DNA of 64,000 bases. It comes from Stenotrophomonas_A sp002429615 (GTDB lineage: Bacteria > Pseudomonadota > Gammaproteobacteria > Xanthomonadales > Xanthomonadaceae). The notes beneath the pieces were generated by a model that worked only from the letters and a program-made list of their open reading frames with translations, was not told the DNA's origin and did not search any database. The translations under genes and the position numbers were made by a program. Positions 60,394 through 64,000 of the stretch are shown one piece after another. Positions within the stretch are counted from its first letter, which is position 1, and every line of letters begins with the position of its first letter. The stretch is taken from the NCBI GenBank assembly GCA_031987425.1, contig DALZZL010000002.1, forward strand, positions 5,589 to 69,588, read 5' to 3'.

Positions 60394-60777
60394 TCATGGG
60401 CGATGGCAGACCGCCTCGATGTTGTTCCCGTCCGGGTCCAGCACGAAGGCGCCATAGTAGTTCGGGTGATAGTGCGGGCGCAGCCCGGGCGGCCCGTTGT
60501 CACGGCCACCGGCGGCCAGCGCGGCGCGGTGGAAGGCATCGACCTGGGCACGGTCGTCGGCGACGAAGGCGATGTGGCAGCCACCGGCCGCGGCCGGATG
60601 GGTGCCGATCCAGAACTGTGGCTTGCCATCGCGGCCAAACCCGGCATGGTCGCCGGCGCCGGTCTGTTCGGCGCTCACCGCCATCACCACCGACAGCCCC
60701 AGCGGCGCCAGTGCGGCGCGGTAGAACACCTGGCTGGCGGCGAAGTCCCGGCAGCCGATTCCCACATGGTCGAGCAT
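60394..60777 (-). CDS. VOC (glyoxalase/dioxygenase-fold) family protein
   Basis: 127 residues, two beta-alpha-beta-beta-beta units: MLDHVGIGCRDFAASQVFY and the C-terminal GAFVLDPDGNNIEAVCH. His4, a mid His (GCHIAF) and the terminal Glu are the usual metal ligands. Its ATG directly follows the hydratase stop (TGAATG). Sits between two leucine-pathway genes, so a linked acyl-CoA or detoxification role is possible. Substrate unknown. Confidence 0.87.
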   Translation of the reverse strand: MLDHVGIGCRDFAASQVFYRAALAPLGLSVVMAVSAEQTGAGDHAGFGRDGKPQFWIGTHPAAAGGCHIAFVADDRAQVDAFHRAALAAGGRDNGPPGLRPHYHPNYYGAFVLDPDGNNIEAVCHRP

Positions 60778-61572
60778 TCAATCCTCCTGTGGCACCCACG
60801 CGGCCGGGCGCTTGTCCAGAAACGCCGCCAGGCCTTCCTGGCCTTCCGCCGATACCCGCAGGCGGGCGATCAGCGCGGCATTGTCGCGGTCCAGCCGGTC
60901 GCGGTCGTGACAGCCGGCGACGTCGCGCACCAGGGCCTTGGCCGCGCCAACCGCCAGCGGGCCGGCCGCGCACAGCAGGCGTACCTGCCGGGACACGGCC
61001 AGGTCGAGGTCGTCGGCGGCCACCACCTGGTGCAGCAGGCCGATGGACTGGGCGGTGGCGGCATCGAAAGTCTCCGCGCTGGCGAACCAGCGCCGCGCCT
61101 GGCGCGCGCCGATCGCGGCGATCACATACGGTGAGATCACCGCGGGCAGCAGGCCCAGCCGGCTTTCGGTCAGGCCGAAGCGGCTGTGCGCCACCCCGAT
61201 GGCTATGTCGCAGCAGGCCACCAGGCCCACGCCGCCGCCGTAGGCCGCGCCCTGCACGCGGGCGAGGGTGGGGCGCGGCAATTCGTCCAGTGTGCGCATC
61301 AGTCGCGCCAGCGCCTCGGCGTCACGGCGGTTCTCCGCCTCGCTGGCCGCCGCCATGCCGCGCATCCATTGCAGGTCGGCGCCGGCCGAGAACGAGGTGC
61401 CCGCGCCGGTCAGCACCACCACGCGCACGGCCGGGTCGGTGCCGGCCGCCTCCAGCGCGGCGGTGAGTTCCTCGATCAGGCGTGCGTCGAAGGCGTTGTG
61501 CAGGGCCGGCCGTTGCAGGCACAGCGTGCGGACCCCGGCCGCGTCCTCGATCGACAGTACCGCCTCGTGCAT
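60778..61572 (-). CDS. Enoyl-CoA hydratase/isomerase, probable methylglutaconyl-CoA hydratase
   Basis: 264 residues, crotonase fold. RPALHNAFDARLIEELTAAL; oxyanion block TSFSAGADLQWMRGMA; RVQGAAYGGGVGLVACCDIAIG; FGLTESRLGLLPAVISPYV with the catalytic Glu. ADLQWMR is characteristic of the LiuC/AtuE (methylglutaconyl-CoA hydratase) group, the step before HMG-CoA lyase encoded two genes on. ATG 61572 with AGGAG upstream is preferred to 61602. Confidence 0.88.
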   Translation of the reverse strand: MHEAVLSIEDAAGVRTLCLQRPALHNAFDARLIEELTAALEAAGTDPAVRVVVLTGAGTSFSAGADLQWMRGMAAASEAENRRDAEALARLMRTLDELPRPTLARVQGAAYGGGVGLVACCDIAIGVAHSRFGLTESRLGLLPAVISPYVIAAIGARQARRWFASAETFDAATAQSIGLLHQVVAADDLDLAVSRQVRLLCAAGPLAVGAAKALVRDVAGCHDRDRLDRDNAALIARLRVSAEGQEGLAAFLDKRPAAWVPQED

Positions 61573-61652
61573 GGCATCCCGCTCCTGGAACGATGCATCC
61601 ATGATAACCAGCCCCCCGTGGCCCGCCATGACGCAGCGCGGCGCGTGATACA

Positions 61653-61671
61653 GTTGAGAACCATTCCTATC
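61653..61671 (+). promoter_or_regulatory. Candidate Fur box upstream of feoAB
   Basis: GTTGAGAACCATTCCTATC lies 16 bp before the feoA GTG. About 10 of 19 positions match the classical GATAAT-based Fur box, and it has the TTGAGAA...TTCCTAT character of Fur sites in xanthomonads. It is also in the promoter gap shared with the divergent hydratase operon. Confidence 0.5.
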
Positions 61672-61686
61672 AGCCCAGGGCGTTCT

Positions 61687-61935
61687 GTGACGTTGTCCGA
61701 TATGCCGCTGCACCAGCCTGCCCTCGTCGAGTCCGTCCAAGACCGCCATGACAACGACGTGATCTCGCGTCGCCTGCGTGAACTCGGTTTCGTGGCCGGC
61801 GAAGAGGTAAAGGTGGTGGCGGTCGGGCCGATCGGTCGCGAGCCGCTGCTGGTGCAGGTCGGTTACACCCGTTTCGCCCTGCGTCGCGTCGAGGCGGCGC
61901 GGGTGCAGGTGCGTGTGCTGGAGCAGGCCGCATGA
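61687..61935 (+). CDS. feoA: Ferrous iron transport protein A
   Basis: 82 residues, SH3-like FeoA domain: SRRLRELGFVAGEEVKVVAV, PIGREPLLVQVGYTRFALRR. GTG 61687 gives MTLSDMPLHQPALV, like other FeoA starts; ATG 61702 is an alternative. A cytosolic partner of FeoB. The stop overlaps feoB (ATGA). Confidence 0.93.
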   Translation: MTLSDMPLHQPALVESVQDRHDNDVISRRLRELGFVAGEEVKVVAVGPIGREPLLVQVGYTRFALRRVEAARVQVRVLEQAA

Positions 61936-63791
61936 ACGCCGTCGCCGCTCCGCTGCGCCTGGCCCTGGTGGGCAACCCGAACTGCGGCAAGACCGCGCTG
62001 TTCAACCAGTTGACCGGCAGCCGGCAGAAGGTCGCCAACTACACCGGCGTCACCGTCGAGCGCAAGGAAGGCCACCTGCGGGCGCCGTCCGGGCGCGAGT
62101 TCGCGGTGCTGGACCTGCCGGGCGCCTACAGCCTGCATCCGGCCAGCCTTGACGAGGCGATCACCCGCGACCTGTGCCGCGGCTTCTATCCGGGCGAAGC
62201 GGTGCCGGACGTGCTGGTGTGCGTGATGGACGCCACCAACCTGCGCCTGCACCTGCGTTTCGCGCTGGAGCTGCGCGAGCTGGGCCGGCCGATGATCGTC
62301 GCGCTGAACATGGTCGACGCCGCGCAGCGCCGCGGCATCGTCATCGACCGCGAGGCGCTGGAGCGCGAGCTGGGCGTGCCGGTGGTGGAAACCGTGGCGG
62401 TGCGCCGGCATGGCGCGCAGGCGCTGGTGGAGAAGATCGACGCGCTGGCGCCGCAGCTGGCCGCGCCGAACGTGGCACCGCCGGAAGACGGCAACTACCA
62501 CGCGCTGGTGCGGCGGATCCTGGCCGCCGCCGTGCAGATGCCCGAGCGCACCAGCCGCATCGACGACGCGCTGGATCGCTGGCTGCTGCACCCGGTGCTG
62601 GGGCTGGCGACGTTCATCGTGCTGATGTTCCTGATCTTCCAGTCGGTCTACGCCTGGGCCACCCCGGTGATGGACCTGATCGACGCCGGCACCAGCGCGC
62701 TCGGTGCGTGGGTGGGATCGGTGCTGCCGGCAGGCCCGCTTACCAGCCTGCTGACCGACGGCATCATCGCCGGCGTCGGTGGCGTGATCGTGTTCCTGCC
62801 GCAGATCCTGATCCTTTTTGCCTTCATCCTGGCGCTGGAGGAGTCTGGCTACCTGCCGCGCGCCGCGTTCCTGCTCGACCGGATGATGTCGGCGGCGGGG
62901 CTGTCGGGCCGCTCGTTCATCCCGCTGCTGTCCAGCTTCGCCTGCGCGGTGCCGGGCATCATGTCCACGCGCAGCATCCAGGACCCGCGCGATCGCCTGG
63001 CGACGATCCTCGTCGCACCGCTGATGACTTGTTCGGCGCGTTTGCCGGTGTACGCGCTGCTGATCGGCGCCTTCATTCCGCAGAAGACGGTGTGGGGCAT
63101 GTTCAACCAGCAGGGACTGGTGTTGTTTGGCCTGTATGCGGTGGCGATCTTCAGCGCGCTGCTGGTGTCGTGGGTGATGAAGAAGTGGCGCCGCGACAAG
63201 AGCGAGCATCCGCTGCTGCTGGAACTGCCGTCCTATCGCATCCCGCACCCGCGCGACCTCGCGCTGGGGCTGTGGGAGCGCGGCATGATCTTCCTCAAGC
63301 GCGTGGGCGGCATCATCCTGGCGCTGACCATCCTGCTGTGGGTGCTGCTGTCCTTCCCGGGTGCGCCGGCGGATGCCACGCTGCCGGCCATCGACTACAG
63401 CTTCGCCGGCCGCATCGGCCATGCGATGACCGCGATCTTCGCGCCGCTGGGCTTCAACTGGCAGATCTGCATCGCGCTGATCCCCGGCCTGGCCGCGCGC
63501 GAAGTGGCGGTGGCCTCGCTGGCGACGGTGTACGCGCTGTCGGCCGCCGACGACGATGCCGCCGCGCAGGCGCTGTCGCCGCTGATCCACGATGGCTGGT
63601 CGCTGGCGACCGCGCTGTCGCTGCTGGTCTGGTACATCTACGCGCCGATGTGCCTGTCCACGCTGGCCACGATCAAGCGCGAGACCAACTCGTGGAAGCA
63701 GATGGCGTGGTCGGCGACGTATCTGTTCGCGCTGGCCTACGTGGCCTCGCTGATCACCTACCAGCTGGCCAAGGCGATGGGGGCGGGCTGA
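61932..63791 (+). CDS. feoB: Ferrous iron transporter FeoB
   Basis: 619 residues. N-terminal G domain: G1 LVGNPNCGKTALFN, G3 LDLPGAYSLHP, G4 LNMVDAA. The membrane part begins at about 215, with the two Gate motifs ILIPLLSSFACAVPGIMSTR-like (SFIPLLSSFACAVPGIM) and a second near PGLAAREVAVASLATVY. Shorter than E. coli FeoB (773), within the range of compact forms. GTP-dependent Fe2+ import at the inner membrane. Confidence 0.96.
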   Translation: MNAVAAPLRLALVGNPNCGKTALFNQLTGSRQKVANYTGVTVERKEGHLRAPSGREFAVLDLPGAYSLHPASLDEAITRDLCRGFYPGEAVPDVLVCVMDATNLRLHLRFALELRELGRPMIVALNMVDAAQRRGIVIDREALERELGVPVVETVAVRRHGAQALVEKIDALAPQLAAPNVAPPEDGNYHALVRRILAAAVQMPERTSRIDDALDRWLLHPVLGLATFIVLMFLIFQSVYAWATPVMDLIDAGTSALGAWVGSVLPAGPLTSLLTDGIIAGVGGVIVFLPQILILFAFILALEESGYLPRAAFLLDRMMSAAGLSGRSFIPLLSSFACAVPGIMSTRSIQDPRDRLATILVAPLMTCSARLPVYALLIGAFIPQKTVWGMFNQQGLVLFGLYAVAIFSALLVSWVMKKWRRDKSEHPLLLELPSYRIPHPRDLALGLWERGMIFLKRVGGIILALTILLWVLLSFPGAPADATLPAIDYSFAGRIGHAMTAIFAPLGFNWQICIALIPGLAAREVAVASLATVYALSAADDDAAAQALSPLIHDGWSLATALSLLVWYIYAPMCLSTLATIKRETNSWKQMAWSATYLFALAYVASLITYQLAKAMGAG

Positions 63792-63794
63792 GCC

Positions 63795-64000
63795 ATGGGC
63801 CTGTGGCTGCAATATCTCGTCATCGCGCTGGCCGCCGTGGTCAGCGCGGGCGTGGTGTGGAAGAAGCAGTTTCCAAACAGCTGGCGGCGGACTCGCTCGA
63901 TCTTGGCACTGGCGTTACTGCGGCGTTCTGCGCCGTGGGCGCAGCGCCTGGGCCGCCGGCTGGCCCCGCCGGCCAGTGGCAATGCCGGCGCCTGCGGCGA
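63795..64000 (+). CDS. Small protein downstream of FeoB (3'-truncated by window)
   Basis: Starts at ATG 63795, 3 nt after feoB. One N-terminal membrane helix (LWLQYLVIALAAVVSAGVVW), then a basic stretch (KKQFPNSWRRTRS) and a Pro/Gly segment ending in ACG at the window edge. Size and position recall the DUF6587-type or FeoC-like small Cys-rich proteins after feoB. The Cys-rich end, if present, lies outside the window. Confidence 0.6.
   Translation, partial: MGLWLQYLVIALAAVVSAGVVWKKQFPNSWRRTRSILALALLRRSAPWAQRLGRRLAPPASGNAGACG

Noticed and set aside
61573..61749. N-terminal extension of the enoyl-CoA hydratase
   Set aside because: It would run through the feoA promoter and coding start; AGGAG before 61572 gives a normal-length enzyme.
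1..64000. CRISPR array, rRNA operon, prophage or insertion sequence
   Set aside because: No regularly spaced direct repeats, rRNA signatures, transposase, integrase or phage structural genes seen.

Overview
This is a 64 kb stretch of a high-GC chromosome that reads as Xanthomonadaceae (Stenotrophomonas, Pseudoxanthomonas or a close relative). I base that on protein style, on a TrpR-type regulator heading a complete his operon, and on GTAG-type REP palindromes. No database search was possible, so the genus is inference. The window opens inside one gene (GH3 beta-glucosidase) and closes inside another (downstream of feoB).

Layout. 1-3.5 kb: GH3 glucosidase and a sodium/solute symporter. 3.6-5.5 kb: RegB/RegA-type redox two-component pair. 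5.7-7.6 kb: ispG and a PAP2 phosphatase. 7.8-12.6 kb: a minus-strand operon (DUF4190 protein, methyltransferase, pyrD, murB, EamA exporter, Asp/Glu-type racemase) in which nearly every junction is a stop/start overlap. 12.7-14.3 kb: an ALDH7-type aldehyde dehydrogenase. 14.45 kb: tRNA-Arg(CCT), followed by about 5.8 kb of accessory DNA with small secreted, lipoprotein and membrane proteins and two damaged genes (an in-frame amber stop and a poly-C frameshift). 20.4-24.5 kb: small conserved hypotheticals, including a DUF2167 / membrane protein / J-domain cassette. 24.5-29.6 kb: thrABC behind a threonine/isoleucine-rich leader peptide and a possible attenuator. 29.7-32.8 kb: an L,D-transpeptidase-fold protein, an FNR-type regulator and hisS. 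33.8-41.2 kb: a TrpR-family regulator with a palindromic operator, then hisGDCBHAF-hisIE, all overlapping. 41.3-46.2 kb: a secreted metallophosphoesterase, a C13 (legumain/caspase-like) peptidase and the methionine-salvage genes mtnB-mtnD-mtnC. 46.3-49.3 kb: two tandem APC permeases. 49.4-55.2 kb: NUDIX protein, serA divergent from a D-2-hydroxyglutarate-type dehydrogenase, and a DUF2388-DUF4105 pair. 55.4-61.6 kb: an EfpL (YeiP) translation factor, an SDR, and a leucine/isovalerate-catabolism run (hydratase, VOC protein, HMG-CoA lyase) whose last gene overlaps a PAS-GGDEF-EAL protein. 61.6-64 kb: feoA-feoB behind a possible Fur box.

The core is housekeeping biosynthesis (Thr, His, Ser, pyrimidine, peptidoglycan, isoprenoid) with oxygen/redox control (RegBA, FNR) and iron uptake. 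Five loci carry identical 23-bp REP arms, and every one lies between convergent genes. The least explained DNA is 14.5-20.3 kb beside tRNA-Arg. The other places where undescribed biology could sit are the DUF2388-DUF4105 pair, the DUF2167 cassette and the secreted C13 peptidase.
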